Positions 1 to 12,473 of a stretch of DNA of 64,000 nucleotides are shown here, piece after piece (position 1 is the stretch's first letter; each line of letters starts with the position of its first letter). The DNA is from Suillus spraguei (taxonomy: Eukaryota; Basidiomycota; Agaricomycetes; Boletales; Suillaceae): NCBI GenBank assembly GCA_016800925.1, contig JABCPU010000243.1:1-64000 (forward strand). Direction: 5' to 3'. Position numbers and translations under genes: made by a program. Under the pieces are notes generated by a model that saw nothing but the letters and a program-made list of their open reading frames with translations, ran no database searches and was not told where the DNA came from.

Positions 1-720
1 GTGGAGTTGTTCTAACTGCATCTCTGCGTCTCCGGAGGGATCGTGTGGTCCGAAATTGGTTTGGAGCTCAAGCATGAACTCGGAGTAGTCATCCATCCAG
101 TCCGGACGGTTGCTATATCTGTCCGAAAGGAGGTCCGGTTCAAACCACTCGAGAGCCATACCCTTAAGGTAGGATTGGCGAAATTGACTTTAGCGCGTCC
201 GGAACGGAAAGCGCTGGGTTTTGCTCTGGAAGTTGAGCTCACATTGGACGAAGAATGCCCGGAGCTTGCGAGGTTCGGACCCATCGAAGGTATCTGGCTC
301 ACGGACTTTGACTTTGCTATCATCCGAGGTGGGGGTGCGACGGCTACTGCGAGCGAGGTGGTTAATGGCTATGGATAGTTGGGCTAGGACCCGGTCCTGA
401 GGGCTTAGGTGGATTTTATCTTCTTCGTCATCCAGGTCCTCGTTGTCCGGATCATCAACTTCATCATCTGGTAGGTTACTGCGCAGCTCATCATCAAAGC
501 GAATGGTCGGGCGCGAATTGGAGTCTGGGTTATCCGGGTTCCGAGTTGGTGTTATCGGATCCGGTCTGACTTGACGGGCGGAGATACTTTGACCTATGTC
601 GCTCATGCTTGCGCGGCGTTGAGAGAAACTGGTAAATGTTTGGACAATGGGTGTGGGATCTCGTTGGATCGGACCAAGTCCGGCTCCTCGGAGTGTGTTC
701 TGAGTTTTACGGGGAGGCAT
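1..720 (-). pseudogene. Ty3/Gypsy gag fragment, frameshifted and cut by the window edge
   Basis: The minus strand from 720 encodes the N-terminal half of a Gypsy Gag. It opens with a Pro/Ser/Asp-rich tail, then an acidic stretch (residues about 75-105), then the capsid start with motif EPDTFDGSEPRKLRAFF near residue 140. The frame closes at 190. The capsid continues in other frames: AKVNF at about 170-190, then SYLKGMALEWFEPDL at about 130-170. At least two small indels therefore break it. The zinc knuckle and pol would lie outside the window to the left. The family is recognised from capsid motifs common in agaricomycete Gypsy elements. I infer a dead copy. Confidence 0.85.
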
Positions 721-1136
721 GATATGGGATGGTTGCTAAGTTACTCGGAAAGGTTTGAGTTCGAATATACTGTTAAGACTGTACTCAAGGGTAGAGAGAT
801 CCGAAGGGCTTTGGCCTCAGTTCGTACACTGTGCCCCTTTCTCGAGTAATGCCCCTTATTTCAGGGAGGAGTTATTCGTCCAAAGACCCGGGAGGAGTTG
901 CGTGATGGATCCGGGTGTCCGAAGGTGTCGGATATGATACGTCCGAAGGTTATTCGGAACGTAAGGGGAGGATAGAGATTAAGGCTAGTTTCGGAACGAG
1001 TTCCTAACTAGAAACTAACGGAGATGGACTATCCGAAGATAGAGCCGGAGGTATAGACTATAGGAATCAATCCTAAGTCTCGGAAGGTGACTCAAAGCGG
1101 AGAGTGGCTTAAGTCCGGAGGAGACAGAATGAGTAG

Positions 1137-1945
1137 AATCTAAGATGATATTCGAACTAAGGTTCTACGGAGATCTACAAGTGGTTTATATACAGTAAGT
1201 ATCTAAGACGGATAATCAGCAAGTCCGGGACCGAGGGCTATGTACGAAGTGTAACGGAAGTCTATTAGTTATTGCACAGCGGATCAGTAAGCATGAATCG
1301 GAAATGAACACAGGAAACGGATCAGTAACACAGGACGGAAATATAAACAGCCGGAGTACCGGTAGTAGGAGAAATGACGAAAGGAGATAGACGCAGATGT
1401 TCACCAGGGAGTTAAGGTGCGAGAAGTGAGTACATTCGGATGGGGGGTCCGGACAGGATCTGTGGACCGGACGGATATGGAAACGATCGGATCTGGACGG
1501 ATATGATCGGATCTGAGATTAGAAGTATGGTATATGACAAGAATCTAAGATGATATTTGAACTAAGGTTCTACGGAGATCTACAAGTGGTTTATATACTG
1601 TAAGTAACTAGCACGGATAATCAAGGAGTCTGGGACCAAGGACTATGTATGAAGTATAACGGAAGTCTATTAGTTAATGCACAGCAGATCAGTAAGCACA
1701 AGTCGGAAATAAAACACAGGTAATGAATCAATAAGCAGGATGGAAATATACACAGCCGGAATACCGGAAACAGGAGGGATGCTGAAAGGAGATAGACACA
1801 GATATACACAGGGGAGTTAGAGTGCGAGAATTGGGCACTTTCGGATGGGTGATCCAGACAGGATCTGTGGACCGGATGGAAGTAGGGTTGATCAGATCTG
1901 ATCGGATCTGAGATCGGAAATATGGTATATGACACACGTCGTCGT
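1137..1945 (-). repeat. LTR (U3/promoter part) of the Gypsy element, tandemly duplicated
   Basis: This is two head-to-tail copies of a unit of about 400 bp, 1137-1540 and 1541-1938, about 85-90% alike by eye. Each carries a minus-strand TATATAAA box (about 1186-1197 and 1583-1594), so the promoter itself is doubled. The outer end reads TGTAACGACGACG on the minus strand from 1945, a plausible LTR start (TG) just upstream of the gag fragment. The inner LTR boundary, somewhere in 721-1136, could not be fixed. That stretch is rich in TCCGAA/TCCGGA words and holds no gene. Confidence 0.65.
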
Positions 1946-2423
1946 TACAAGACATTGGCATGCAGCTTTCCAGCCAGCAAGCTTTGACTTAAACAGTTGA
2001 TACAATGTAGCAAAGCTCAACTGCGAGAAGCCTTTGGAGATTATTGCTTCTCACTTTTGATCTGTGAGATAAGTCTGTAAAAATAGTCAATAATAAGAAA
2101 CATACCTGCGAATTTCTTCGACAGTGAACTCTGGCCTACAACCTTGGCCTGATACACGAGCTGCAAATTGCAACTCCAGCAGAGCTGGACAGGGAGCATA
2201 TGGAATATGTCTTTCAGACATTCGCTCACATAAATGCTGCCCACGATGGGAAGGAGATCCAAATCCATCCCAAGAAGGAGATTTAAGGCCAGGCCTTCCA
2301 CGGTGTGAAGGAGATTTGAGGATATGCCTTTGCAATATGCCCTGTTTCGCATTCGGAGACCTAGGTACCTTATATAATAAACTCTTCTTTGTGTCAGGAG
2401 GTTTAGGCACCTCATCCGCAGGG

Positions 2424-2615
2424 GAGAGAGGGGAACATGGGGAGAACCTGCATCAGAAACAGAGCATATGTAAGAATTCATCCATTGGAGAGAGGGGAAC
2501 ATGGGGAGAACCTGTACCAGAAACAGAGTATATATCAGAATTCATCCACTAGGGAAAGGGGAATATGAGGGGAACCTGTATCAGAAACAGAGTCTATGTC
2601 AGAATTCATCCAGCA
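2424..2615. repeat. 64-bp tandem repeat, three units
   Basis: Units start near 2424, 2488 and 2552 with an exact 64-bp spacing. Each contains GGGGAACATGGGGAGAACC-like and CAGAAACAGAG-like words and ends in AATTCATCCA. The first two units are close to identical and the third has diverged. The minus strand of the surrounding 2040-2870 gives broken open frames that repeat WMNSxIxSVSD. That suggests a decayed repetitive coding exon, but no family was recognised. Confidence 0.75.
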
Positions 2616-2937
2616 AGGAGAGTCACGGTTGAAGTAGTTTGTCTTCTTTGAAAAATCCAATAAATTCGGTTCAACACGAGTTGCAGAGCTCGAGTTAGTG
2701 GAGGCAGGACTGCTTGATTGAGGAGGAGATGAGACAGGGGATGAGGGTGCAAACTCCATATTTTCACATCTTGTGGGGCAACCCACACAGGATATGTAGT
2801 GCTGTGCTTGCAAGTCACAGGAGTGCTGTGCAGACTTTGAAAGACTGGTCACTCAAAACTGTCCAATTACAGACTGACAGACTGGGCAGTGGGTAGCAAG
2901 CGCAGCCAAAGCTATATGATGTGAGTATCAAGTTCTG

Positions 2938-4319
2938 TTGGGGTCGATTGGGATAATTACACACACCAGGTTATGTCCCAACTGCAACTTGGGGGACTTT
3001 TGGTCTATGGAGTCTCTGATTCTGCATCTCAATTCTGAGCTTACTTGTTGGCCATACGAAGCACGACCACAAGAATTACCTGTCCCTCCTGCATTCCATC
3101 AATGTGCCAGCGATCAAATCCCCATTGCTCATACATGTCACCTGAAAGCTGGATATGTCTTCGGTGTCGGCTGAAATATGCTCGATAGGTTGGAAGATGA
3201 TACATATGCATATCAGCGCAAAATAAATTGTTACTACCCTTTCCATGATGAAGGTGAATGGGAGTTGGGGAGATTCATGGTCGAAAACCTTACCCACACT
3301 CAAATAATCAAGTTTCTGAAGCTGAAATGGGTAAGCATCAAAATTACACCCTTAACTTTTATTAAGTTCATTGACAGTTTAATGCTCATGAAAGACCGTC
3401 TTTCACCATGAAGGACTAACTATTAGATTGGATGGACTCGCTTCCTTGTTTTACACAGTGGAAAGTATCTAAAATTGAATTTTCAGGCTATCTAGCTCAT
3501 TTGGTGTGATGCTCTGGAGGTCGTCAAACAACTCTTTAGTGATCCAATCTTTGCGAATCATATGACCTATACTCCACATGTTGTCGATGTTGGAAATCAG
3601 CGTGAATACGGGGATTACATGAGCGCTGATATGGCATGGAAAATCCAGGTTCACCCTGTCAGTTTATTCCTCACTAAATAAAATATCTAGGACCATCTCC
3701 CTGTTGGAGCAACTCAAGTCCCAATCATCTTGGGATCCGATAAGACTCATGTAATGCAAATCACTGGAGGACTCGAAATGCACCCGGTCTTCATAACTAT
3801 CGGCAATATTGATTTAGAGGTTCACTCTAAAGCAACCTTGCGAGCTTGGCAATGTATTGCCTATATGCCGATCGCAAAGTTTCATGTACACCCAGACTAT
3901 CAAGGCATTCTCCAGGCACGGCTATGGCATAAGTGCATGGCGCACAAGTTTGACTGATTTTTTGGCCAGTTGTTCAATGAGGTTCCAACTTAGAACTGCC
4001 ATCATATCTCTCCCAGCCACTTCTCTATGTCCAGCTTTTCTGCTTCATTTCAAATCCTGCTAATTGTCCCAAACTCGCGATGTGGACCATAGAGCGTGTG
4101 TATACACAGGATCAAAATGGTGACCACCATAGGGAGGGGGCTGTCATACAGGTGACAGATGTAACACATGCGGTAGAATTAATACCGGTTTATGGTGAGG
4201 CTGTGGCTAGTGATGTGTCCTCTGCAACTTGTTTGGAAACCTACAAGTGTTTCTTTTTGGATAACTTTGTGGACAAGGAAAGTTTTCATACATTCAGTAC
4301 CGAGTTTGCATAGTAGCTT
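2938..4319 (+). pseudogene. Plavaka-type (CACTA superfamily) transposase, internally deleted
   Basis: Plus-strand exons give the recognisable order of a Plavaka transposase. First is an N-terminal Cys/His finger (CPNCNLGDF...HLNSELTC, 2970-3040). The YYPFHDEGEWELGRFM block follows (3230-3280), then WCDALEVVKQLF and YGDYMSADMAWKIQ (3500-3650), and after a short intron the LPVGATQVP / GSDKTHVMQITGG / TIGNIDLEV core (3695-3820). After RLWHKCM (about 3940) the reading breaks. It resumes only at the C-terminal domain 4080-4313 (GAVIQVTDV...FVDKESFH). Plavaka proteins are usually around 1000 residues, so several hundred are missing from the middle. In-frame stops also occur before 3178. The family is recognised from agaricomycete genomes, where it is abundant. 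This copy cannot encode an active protein. Confidence 0.82.
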
Positions 4320-5036
4320 AATCAGTATGTAGTGATTATATCAATCTGACACATTCATCATATCGTATTGTATCTCTGAACCTATCACATCTTATTGACA
4401 AAAGATAACTTGGCTTATGTTTTATCAACCAAATGCAGTGAGCAATATTGGTGTTCAGCATCTCCACCAATCGGATGAGTTTGCTAGTGAAGTCATAAAC
4501 ATTCATAAGTGTCCGTAACGCACATAAGTTAAGTGTTCATTTCAGTGATTTTGCTGATGCAGGTGAGCTCGCCAGGTTGCGGTTTTTCATGGGGCAAGCT
4601 GTCCTGTAGGACAAAACCAGGATTCTGCACAGAAACAGTGAGGCACGCTGTACTCACCCGAACAACATCTGTTCGCGGTCGAGAAGCGTGTTTCATGTAA
4701 TTAGTGTCATCATTAATGCGAATAAGCGCACGGAGAGTCACGAGACATGGAATTAGGGTAAAAAAGCGCGGCGAGAGGTGGAATGAATTATACGTGCTTC
4801 ATGCAAGTAGCTGGCTGGCTGTATATCGAAAACAAGTGTTTTCCCATCAATGGCAGATGAGTCATAGCCATCTGACGTAAACTTCGAATGCGATTAACAA
4901 TGCGATTGATGACCCGAAGTCGTTATAGTGAGGTATTACGCATGATCCGCATTGCGTTAACGCTACTCTTAAATAGACCAACTTACGATGGCTAGCTTGC
5001 AATTTTTTCTATCGGGACGAAGATACCATCATCATA
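4320..5036. other. Intergenic region upstream of the FAD oxidase
   Basis: No gene seen. A stretch at about 4455-4560 (TCTCCACCAATC ... GTAAGTGTCCGTAACGC) recurs at 9505-9580, so it is a dispersed local repeat. The last 100 bases contain an AT-rich CTTAAATAG motif at about 4968, a possible core promoter for the oxidase. Confidence 0.5.
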
Positions 5037-7074
5037 ATGGTCGCATTTGCTGGCCTTTCACTTTCCCTTCTTTTTGGCCTCTCTAGTCTCACAGCACTCG
5101 TTACTTCTTCAGGTTCCCTCAATGCAGACTATACAGGAAATATCCGTCGAAGCACAGTTTGCCAGCAGATCGCATCAAAAGTCTCATCGAGCTCCAAAGT
5201 TTATTACCTCGGTGCGTACTTCTAGTCATGTCCTTCGCGGCAGAAAACTTAAATTTCTGCAGGCTCGACGCAATATACGAATGATATTTATCACTGGGCT
5301 TCATCTAGTAGTCAGAACTCTGAATGTTCCTTTGAGCCTGCCACAACTGAAGACATTGGAATCGCGGTATGTGCCAGGCCAACGAGTTCAGCACTCACCT
5401 TCTGATGTGTCCTTCATATCAGCTTCAAATTTTGGGACAGACGCGGACTCAATTTGGAGTAAGTAACGATGACTGACTTCCAGTATGTGTTAATGATTGT
5501 GACTGTCATGAAGATTAAGAGTGGAGGTCACGCCACGAATCCAGGCTTCTCTTCAACGTCAGGCGTACAAATTGTGATGTCTTCCTTTTCGGATGTTGTA
5601 TACGATTCGGCCGCACAAACGGCAACTGTGGGCACAGGTTTACTATTGGACAATGTTTATGGCCAACTGGAAAAGTATGGAGTGACTATCTTAGGGACAA
5701 AAGTTACTGGTATTGGAATCGGAGGCGTTTTTTTGGGAGGAGGTATGATTTTACCAAGACCCATAACGGAAATGAAGTTCATTTTGTTTGTTTACTAGGA
5801 TATTCGCATTTGACTAACCAGTATGGCTTGGCTATCGATAGCGTCACAGCTTTCGAACTTGTTTTGCCCAACGGGACAGTCACTAATGTAGATTCCACTA
5901 ATACAGATCTGTTCTTTGCGTTGCGGGTGAGTTTCCGGTGGTCTAATCACGTCAACTATATTAACTTTTGGCGAAATTTCAAGGGGGGATTCAATAACTT
6001 TGTGCGTAAGGCCTATTGACCTTTTGATGAACGCGCTGACAATAGTAGGGCATCGTGACAAGGGTCACTGTCAAAACATATCCTCAGGGTCAAGTCTGGG
6101 TAAGGACTCGATGTCTGGGTAACTGTACGCTGATAATCGTCTCATGTGCAGGGCGGACTTGTCACGTATTCGTCAAGCCAATTGGAACAAGCAAGCTCAG
6201 CCATTATCAACTTTGGGGCGAATGTCAACGACCCCAAGGCATCCACATACAACACGTATAGCTTTGCCGATGGAGTGGTGCGTCAGCTATTGCCATTCTG
6301 CCCTTACTGCTCAGCGAGTGACTTACATGTTGCGTTGCAGACAACAATGTCGAGTGTCCTGTTCTATGATGCTCCAACATGCCCTGAGGGCATGTTCGAT
6401 GATTTCTTGAACGCTCCTCATATCTTCCAAGACATTTCCACCAGATCCTACCTAAGTCTCGTTCAGGTTCTTCCCTTGAATATTACCTCTGGGCATAGGT
6501 AAGTTATTGTAGAACATAAGACCGTCCACTCTGCTTACTTGAAGACAGATCCGTATTTCATTCGGCGGCAATGGAGAAGGCTACAATGCCTGTGTTGGAC
6601 ATGGTTATAAATGAGACAATGGTGACCACTCTTTCTCTTTGATTTGGATACATCATTAACGCATATAATATTGGCCAGTTCTGGGGCGCCAAATTGGTCG
6701 GCTCTAGTGCTCTAATGGTTTCATATGAGGTGGACCTCTACCTGCCTACGATCTACACCCACGTAGATTCGCCGACTGCATACCCAGCGTCACGGAATCA
6801 AGGCTACTCATTCATTGAAGTATACTACAGTTGGCAAGATTCGAACGATGATGACACAATTTTCAACACTGTCGACACGAGTGTCCAGTATATGACGCAG
6901 GTACTCACGGATAGTGGCCAGGACATCGCGGATGTTCCCTTATACCCGAATAACGCACCTCCTAGTGCGACTTTAGAGCAAATGTACGGTGATAACGTAC
7001 CCCGCTTGCAGGCCATCCAGAAAGCGGTCGATCCGGACAATGTGATGGGATTGACGGGCGGTTGGAAGTTCTAG
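5037..7074 (+). CDS. Secreted FAD-linked oxidase (PCMH-type, berberine-bridge-enzyme-like)
   Basis: This is a spliced gene with about eleven exons: 5037-5211, 5263-5366, 5423-5458, 5514-5742, ~5800-5926, ~5982-6002, ~6052-6099, ~6152-6280, ~6341-6500, ~6549-6621, ~6679-7074. Joined, they give roughly 490 residues. Residues 1-22 form a hydrophobic signal peptide. The FAD domain (FAD_binding_4) shows KSGGHATNPG, whose His is the covalent flavin site in this family, then the glycine-rich TGIGIGGVFLGGGYSH and FFALRGGFNNFGIVT. The Cys of bicovalent members (GxxC-type motif) is absent, so a single covalent link is expected. The C-terminus ends at VDPDNVMGLTGGWKF, typical of basidiomycete members. 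Such enzymes oxidise sugars, alcohols or amines with O2; the substrate cannot be read here. The start is the first ATG before the signal peptide. No breaks were seen. Confidence 0.9.
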
Positions 7075-9850
7075 TCTAAATTCGGACACAGGAAACCCAG
7101 ATGATACTCGCATTCATTTTTGTCTTTACCTACTTAGCAATACTGGAACCTTTTATAATGGCAGTCATATCGTGTACATGCAGCAAAGGCGTTTCTCGTC
7201 AAGTGATAGTGAGCTGGCACTGGTCAATATAAACCAATCATCGTGGGTTAACAGTGGCACTGTCGACATGAATCACAAAAAGCAATAGCCATGCCTCATT
7301 ATGAGAAAATTATCTGTTGCATAGACAAGTAAAATACAATGCTCTAGACTTGCCAAATATTCCGTAAAAGTACAGAGGAGAAAAAATCTCTGATAATTTT
7401 AGAGCCTCACGTCTACCACGACGTCACATGAGCACAACCAAACCGCAGCATCTCACTTCATAGGAAGATTCACCCTACTGCGTGACTTGCATCGAACTGT
7501 CGATATTGTTGTGGTCGGTACTTTGCATAGCTGCAGCCGTTTCGGCGCCAGTCTCAAGGGTAATATCATATCTGATATTTCTGTAGATTTGTTAAAGAAG
7601 CTCGAGCGGTACTGGTCGTGGTACGTGTGCAAGTCGAGTGCTGAAACGCAGCGAGCTGAGAAATTACACCGACAACTCACGATGGGCTTGCAGGATGGGT
7701 GGTATTAGCGTCCCAGACTCAAAAGTTTTGCCCTGTACGAATGTTAGACTTGCATGATCCGAGAAACGAAAGACTACATTTCAACGTGCTTCTCTTGCTG
7801 TTGGGCTGCTGTTTAGACACCAGAGTAGTGTGTAAGACCTAACGAAATGAAAGAGCGAAGGATTAAGTTAGGATATTCACAGCTGATTGGCGCACATCTC
7901 GCACCGGTTCCTGGTAAAGAAATGAGATGCAGTGCATAAGGAAAGTACAAATGACTTGCCTTGAGCTTCGCATCACTCTGAGTAAATCTGCAAACGTTCT
8001 GAACGATAACCAAGCCACTTATAAAAGATGTCGATAACACATAGTGACTCAGACTCTGCAAGTTGCGTTCGAGATCGGAGATTGAAATACCTGTCAAGGA
8101 ACTCGGCGTGAATCACACTGAATTTTGAAATACACCGCATCGTCGTATGCATGTAACCATGGTCCATCTTACATACATTTTCAATCGGGCGCAGTCTTGA
8201 AATTCATCCAACCGTCCGTATTACTCACGCTCTACCCCATCTTTCAATCGCCAACGGTAACAGACTAATTGTACTAGCCGAAAGGCAAGGTCATAACTAT
8301 GTGGGTAGAACTCGCACAGGTGAGGGTCCGAAGTTCTGGCAAGTATAGTTCAATATAGTAATTTGTTTGAAGTTCTAATCTACTAATGTGTTTAGATGGC
8401 GCCATCAAGCAAGCAATACTACCGTGACTGTCAGCGCCTTCGAGGATAACCCACGAGCTATGTGCACTTACTTGTGCATGAGCCTTGCAGCAGGAAAAAT
8501 GCACCAATGGTCAACCGGTACGTATTTTTTCACTTTCGATTGAGCGAGTTACTCGATTTTCTGTTCTACTGGTACTACTAGGTGCTACATCATTTACTCA
8601 GCCCATCGTCTCCCTCCGCATATGAACACTACCAAACATGTATCAAAGAAGTCGAGGATGAAGATTTTACGCGTACGCATCACTAAGAATGAGCCGGCAT
8701 TTTTTCAACTCAAAGTCTACGGATTCGGTCAATTTACAATAGTCACATTGCTCGCCAAGTATACTCCCATCTCCCTTCGTGTGGGAGCACTCGAACGTAT
8801 ATGGAGGAAGTTGAAGACAAGGACTATCCTTGTCGCAGCCATTTTATGCAACCCTCTTCGGATTTTACTCTAGAAAGCCAAATCCAACACTGCGAACTCC
8901 TTGTCAAACATTATCTCCCAGGCTAGCGCTGCGATACTTAACGAACACACTCGTCTCCTGCAAGGATCATTCATCGTTGTTGGCGTCACATGGCTTCCAG
9001 TCTTCTTCCTGCTACTCCCGGAGTCCCGCTGTTATTTTATTGTTGCTTTTGCATCATTCTTGCATGGCTCTCACTCGAATTTTTCTTGCTGTTGTCTCGA
9101 CATCATCGTTCTCCCATTCTCGCTGCAACTTGCCGTGTCGCTGTCATCATTATTTGTTTTAGTACTCCCGTAGTCTATACTTCATCAGAGGACTGGTGAG
9201 GCGCAGATATCGTCATATATGCCGATATATGAACATAAAGAAAGGTTTTTTTTCGTTATAATATAGAGTCATAAATCTACTCTGAAAATTCAAAATCCAG
9301 AAACCGGCCTCGGGCGCTTTCTGGGAGCTATATGTGGCTAGAGTTGGCTCGGCGCTTGCGCACCTTATGAGCACCGAAGTCGACTCAGCGCCTTATAATC
9401 ACAGTTCAAATCAAGCCCATGTCATCTTCAGTGAGATGCGATCGAAACTTTCAATCATATATCTCCCTGAGTTTAGAATGGCGAAATAAAAATTAACAGT
9501 GAGTGGCCCATCTCCACCAATCCTAAAGTCGTAAGCGCTCGTAAGTGTCCGTAACGCGCGTACGTTTCGCTGGTTTTGCAGATTACTTAATAGGACGTTA
9601 TATGTTGGCGAGATACGTCACCGGCCGCAGGGCCTCGACACAAGTTCCATAATAGCATACTTCAATAAACCTTACACGTGTGGCAGGTTTGACGCCAGAC
9701 TTGAGCATGTCTTTCTGGAAACTCTGGAGAACCTCCAATTTCAAAGATGTTTCCACACCTGGGGCTGAGTTGGGTGCCTACACATGACAGCGATGATAGA
9801 GCACGTTGGTGAACGAAACAAGTGAGTTTTCTGTTTCACACATGTGCTGT
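7075..9850. other. Intergenic; no gene recognised
   Basis: Only short open frames occur and none has a recognisable motif. One at 8830-9199 is Leu/Phe/Ser-rich and looks like chance hydrophobic coding of a pyrimidine-rich strand. The words CAGAGGACTGGTGAG...CAGATATCGTCA at about 9186-9220 recur at 11345-11380, marking the edge of the duplicated DUF3602 unit. The 9500-9600 segment repeats part of 4455-4560. Confidence 0.5.
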
Positions 9851-9855
9851 ATTTG

Positions 9856-9977
9856 GAAGAAAGATAATTAGCACTTAGTATGCCCGTTGGAGAAATGATT
9901 TAGATGACGTTGATAAGGCTAGAAGAAAGATAATTAGCACTAGTATGCCCGTTGGAGAAGATGACGTTGATGAGGCT
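9856..9977. repeat. Short tandem duplication (about 60 bp, two copies)
   Basis: AGAAAGATAATTAGCAC...GTATGCCCGTTGGAGAA...GATGACGTTGAT occurs twice in a row (about 9856-9920 and 9921-9977). The copies differ by small indels. It lies in the upstream region of DUF3602 copy 1; similar GAAAGATAATTA text is present upstream of copy 2 (about 13868). Confidence 0.8.
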
Positions 9978-10054
9978 ACACTATATCACCACATTCACGA
10001 ATTCAATGCTTGGGCCTCGGTAGTCACTCAAAACTTGAGTGTCATCGCCGGGCC

Positions 10055-10061
10055 TATATAA
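10055..10061 (+). promoter_or_regulatory. TATA box of DUF3602 copy 1
   Basis: TATATAA lies about 120 bp before the start codon. Copies 2 and 3 have TATATAA at 14088-14094 and 17760-17766, in the shared context GAGCGGTATATAATGGCCT. Copy 4 has lost the box (GTATCAGCTTATT at about 20940-20955). Confidence 0.6.
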
Positions 10062-10178
10062 CATTGTCCCTGCCATGGCCTTTTTTACAGCCATCTTCCT
10101 GTCAAGTTGTACACCACTCCCTTTCATCTTTCTATTACCATCATCACTGTCTCTCGCCGCAGAAACTGATTTGTGCTC

Positions 10179-11163
10179 ATGGCAAATTCAAGTTCAAGTA
10201 GCGACAAGAGCTCGTCTGTATCTCGCGGACATGAACCACTTGTAAGTGCAGTCGCACTCAAGTTTGCCAAATACATTCATCATATTCATATTCTTTTGCG
10301 TTAGCAATCTTCTGGTAGAGGCGGTCTGGGCAACATTCGACGTGCTTTCATCTCAAGTAATACTCGCCCCTTCGATGGTCCGGATGATTTTGATTTGACT
10401 CGTAGGCGGGAGCAAGCTGTGCACCCTGACAGGGTATGTTGCACATCTTTCACTCTAAGATGCTTACTCACACAACTCATGGCAGATGCAGATGAAGTTC
10501 TCGGTGGGTAGGGGTGGAGCGGGCAACATGCGCTCCCAGACCACAACTATCCGTAACGAGCACGCTGGGGTTCAGGCAGATTATGAACAGCATGTCAAGA
10601 AGCACCACGCTGAATCCAATCTGATTGTATGTCTGTCTGACGTAATGTCCCGCAAACACTGATGCAAGCCCAACATCTTAGCGTTCTTCTGGAAGAGGCG
10701 GTCTTGGCAACATATCGGACTCGCGTTCTCGTTCTCGTTGTCCAATGGTTCATTCCACGGGACGAGGTGGAGCAGGGAACATTAAAAATTCAGCTGCCAC
10801 CAGCGTCGATAATATGGATGAAGAGGAGAGAAAGACTCGGGGGCATGCGCAAGCAATGTATGCGTGTTGCATTTAAATTCACTTGTAGTCTTGAACTTAC
10901 AAACTTATGACCCCCCTATCAGATATTCGGTTGGCAGAGGCGGAGCTGCAGACCTTACCAATCTGCACTTGCTTGATATTGAACGTGAAGTCAACTGCCA
11001 TAGTGAATTTGGATCCTCTGAGCGCGACGGGGCTGGCAACATACACCTCCGCTCCGTGATTATTTTCAATAATTATCGAGTATTGTCCCAAATTATCGGC
11101 TTGAGGAAGAAGATTAGAAACATTACTACGCAGTCTAGGAAGACTTTTTTACCTCCTCCATGA
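10179..11163 (+). CDS. DUF3602 (Par32-like) protein, copy 1
   Basis: Five exons, read from strong GTATGT/GTAAGT donors and TAG/CAG acceptors: 10179-~10241, ~10306-10433, ~10486-10626, ~10680-10858, ~10921-11163. The product is a low-complexity, charged Ser/Arg-rich protein with repeated GRGG-x-GN motifs: SSGRGGLGNIRR, SVGRGGAGNM, SSGRGGLGNI, STGRGGAGNI and SVGRGGAADL. The sixth is degraded to SSERDGAGNI, and the C-terminal tail is unlike copy 4. The conserved EHAxVQADYEQ segment sits between motifs 2 and 3. In yeast the DUF3602 protein Par32/Amu1 is an effector of nitrogen/TORC1 signalling that inhibits ammonium transporters; a similar role here is inference only. All five exons are open, so it may be expressed with an altered C-terminus. 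Confidence 0.82.
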
Positions 11164-12473
11164 TGTGTATTCATCAAAAATTAGTAGATATTTCATGCAA
11201 AATTGTTGCGAGTCAGTGTGACCCTAAGTGGCCTTCCATGAACCAACCCCGGGCCCATATTAATCAATTGTTTATCATCATATGTATCCCACTTGCATTA
11301 AATAGTTTTCCGCAGTCCATACAGTCCATGATGTATTGATGTCAGAGGATTGGTGAGTTGCAGATATCGTCACATATGCCAATTGTAAGGACCGCACATG
11401 CTCTACGCGCTTCAAACTAAAAACGTTCGAGACCGATCACATGCTACATGCTATGCAACTCTCGTCATTCATACCGTCACTCATTCAATTTTTGTTCCCT
11501 TGTTCCTCTTCATTCTACTACTTTACCTTCGTCAGTTGCAACGCCACTTTCTTATGCCTCTGTCTTCACATAATTGTTCGGCTCATCCATCACGAGGACC
11601 CTTACTGTTTTCATATATATACCGCCCATGTACACTCTCGTATCGACGGTGAATCCGATGCATTGAATTTCCCTCTCTTATCTCTCTCTCGTTCTGTCCT
11701 CTTTTCCCCTTCGAACCACCGCAAGCCTTACACAATACAGAAAAGGTTTTCGTTTTAAATAAAGTCTATTACAGTAGAAATGCATAAATAAATAAAATCA
11801 AAACAAATCACTAGAAAATCATTCTTGGGCGGAAAAAAATATACATTAACAGCAATGGATGGACCAGGTTCGTTTCTATGAGTGAATAATTGTGCATATC
11901 TTGAAAAGATTGAATCCTGATTTGTTATAATTTTTTATGCATTATGCAATATGAGCGTTTCTACTATATGTATAATCACTGTAATCAACGTAAAGCACAT
12001 GGGGAGATCCAGGATATGATAAGGTCTACCTTGGCTATTTTACTGAAGCTGTACTCTCTGTGCAGTCTCATGACGTGTGGGGCTGTATGTCCTATGAGCT
12101 CTGTCCTCTGGGGAACTCAGGCTGTCGAAAAATATTGATGAAATGTGTATGTGACACGTAAAACTTAGCAATACAAAGGGCTGATAGTGTCCGAAAACTT
12201 TGTACAAGTCACAGGAAGTCTTGGTGTCCAGACTTCTTGGTTTCCTTTTTAGTCATGCACGCCACCAAAATTTCATTACATCGCCCACAGCTGTAAGGGG
12301 CGCAACAGCCAACCCACTGGCCTCTTTGAGACTTGCGCTCGGACCAGCTTATCTTCTTCCCCTCGTACAGGTATTATCTATGACTCTTTGGTTTCCTCTG
12401 TCTCGGATCGGTCAGTTTCTAACAGTACCGTCTGTTTTGCTACTACAGTCACCACTTCACCAGTTCTATCAAC
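11164..12473. other. Spacer between DUF3602 copy 1 and the SKP1-like gene
   Basis: No gene recognised. A pyrimidine-rich stretch (11440-11760) gives overlapping Ser/Leu/Phe-rich frames that look non-coding. 11740-11960 is very AT-rich. 12200-12470 carries CT-rich runs typical of a fungal promoter leading into the gene at 12474. Confidence 0.45.

Noticed and set aside
8830..9199. Leu/Phe-rich frame of 110 codons
   Set aside because: Same CT-rich artefact; several registers are open at once.
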